Positions 52,136 through 52,197 of a stretch of DNA of 52,197 nucleotides are shown piece after piece (position 1 is the first letter of the stretch; the number at the start of each line of letters is the position of its first letter). A program made the translations under genes and the position numbers. The notes below the pieces were generated by a model. That model saw only the letters and a list, made by a program, of their open reading frames with translations. It had not been told where the DNA came from and did no database searches. The DNA is taken from contig JADHTB010000025.1 in NCBI GenBank assembly GCA_016776605.1, positions 1-52,197 on the forward strand. The letters are read 5' to 3'. This DNA comes from Alphaproteobacteria bacterium. Lineage in GTDB: Bacteria > Pseudomonadota > Alphaproteobacteria > GCA-2731375.

Positions 52136-52197
52136 CTTTAGAATTAGAGCAATTGAACCAATCACTTAAGTCGCGAGAGCGACTCTAGTTATTTGAA
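52136..52197 (-). repeat. Hairpin-forming dispersed repeat, copy C (runs off the window)
   Basis: Inverse of 29671-29735: on the minus strand it has the hairpin AGTCGC-TCTC-GCGACT and the core GTGATTGGTTCAATTGCTC, differing from copy A at only a few bases. The hairpin loop differs (TCTC for TTTC) while the stem is kept. Confidence 0.8.

Noticed and set aside
1..52197. tRNA, rRNA or transposase genes near the insertion-like borders
   Set aside because: I scanned for cloverleaf-type patterns, conserved rRNA segments and DDE-type or tyrosine-recombinase motifs and saw none; a tool search could still find a tRNA.

Overview
The window is GC-rich (about 60%), densely coded chromosomal DNA that looks alphaproteobacterial, most like Rhodospirillales or related marine and soil lineages. 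The signs are a GapR-type nucleoid protein, a pyrB-pyrC-plsY block with a dihydroorotase-like partner lacking its metal motif, a CheZ-family phosphatase, a DUF1127 protein, a malic enzyme of the MaeB type, and many acyl-CoA, SDR, amidohydrolase and TauD-type catabolic genes. I saw no rRNA, tRNA, CRISPR array, transposase or integrase.

Layout. 1-4.3 kb: acyl-CoA ligase and CoA-transferase genes (minus strand), then a plus-strand pair encoding a GrdB/PrdB-like selenoprotein, read through an in-frame TGA at 2582, and a CAPC glutaredoxin. Two MaoC hydratase genes follow. 4.5-6.5 kb: a CheZ-like protein with acidic 30-residue repeats and a CBS-domain protein behind a palindromic operator. 6.5-13.3 kb: a seven-gene minus-strand unit of branched-chain-type ABC transporter genes (binding protein, two permeases, two ATPases) plus a NAD-dependent epimerase-like and a DapA-like enzyme. 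13.5-19.2 kb: a glycosyltransferase, a small leaderless membrane protein, DUF423, SDR, pyrB-pyrC-plsY, gapR and a broken hydroxyacyl-CoA dehydrogenase start. 19.3-22.1 kb: a P-type ATPase very close to animal Na,K-ATPase alpha subunits. 22.1-29.6 kb: mixed catabolic genes (SMP-30, NIPSNAP, SDR, class II aldolase, zinc alcohol dehydrogenase, two TauD-type dioxygenases) with the ribosome-rescue factor ArfB. 29.8-32.1 kb: malic enzyme split into two overlapping frames. 32.1-39.8 kb: VOC, LLM oxidoreductase, tungstate-type binding protein, enoyl-CoA hydratase, sulfotransferase, amidohydrolase and an OYE-type flavoenzyme. 39.8-45 kb: regulatory cargo (DUF1127, CadC-like TPR regulator, DUF4242, hybrid histidine kinase) separated by remnants of the OYE gene 3' end. 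45-52 kb: SDR, a broken TPR-sulfotransferase, a D-aminoacylase-like amidohydrolase, a drug-type MFS exporter, VOC and PAS proteins.

The most notable points are the selenoprotein with a bSECIS-like hairpin, the bacterial Na,K-ATPase-like pump, and two places where lower-complexity cargo sits between duplicated 3' ends of a resident gene (maeB/LLM around 32.1-32.6 kb; OYE at 39.8, 42.5 and 44.9 kb). A family of hairpin-forming intergenic repeats (29.7, 50.9, 52.15 kb) and a second palindrome family (3.2, 42.6, 44.9 kb) decorate the intergenic spaces. Several genes are broken or split (malic enzyme, TPR-sulfotransferase, hydroxyacyl-CoA dehydrogenase), so this part of the chromosome appears to be turning over.
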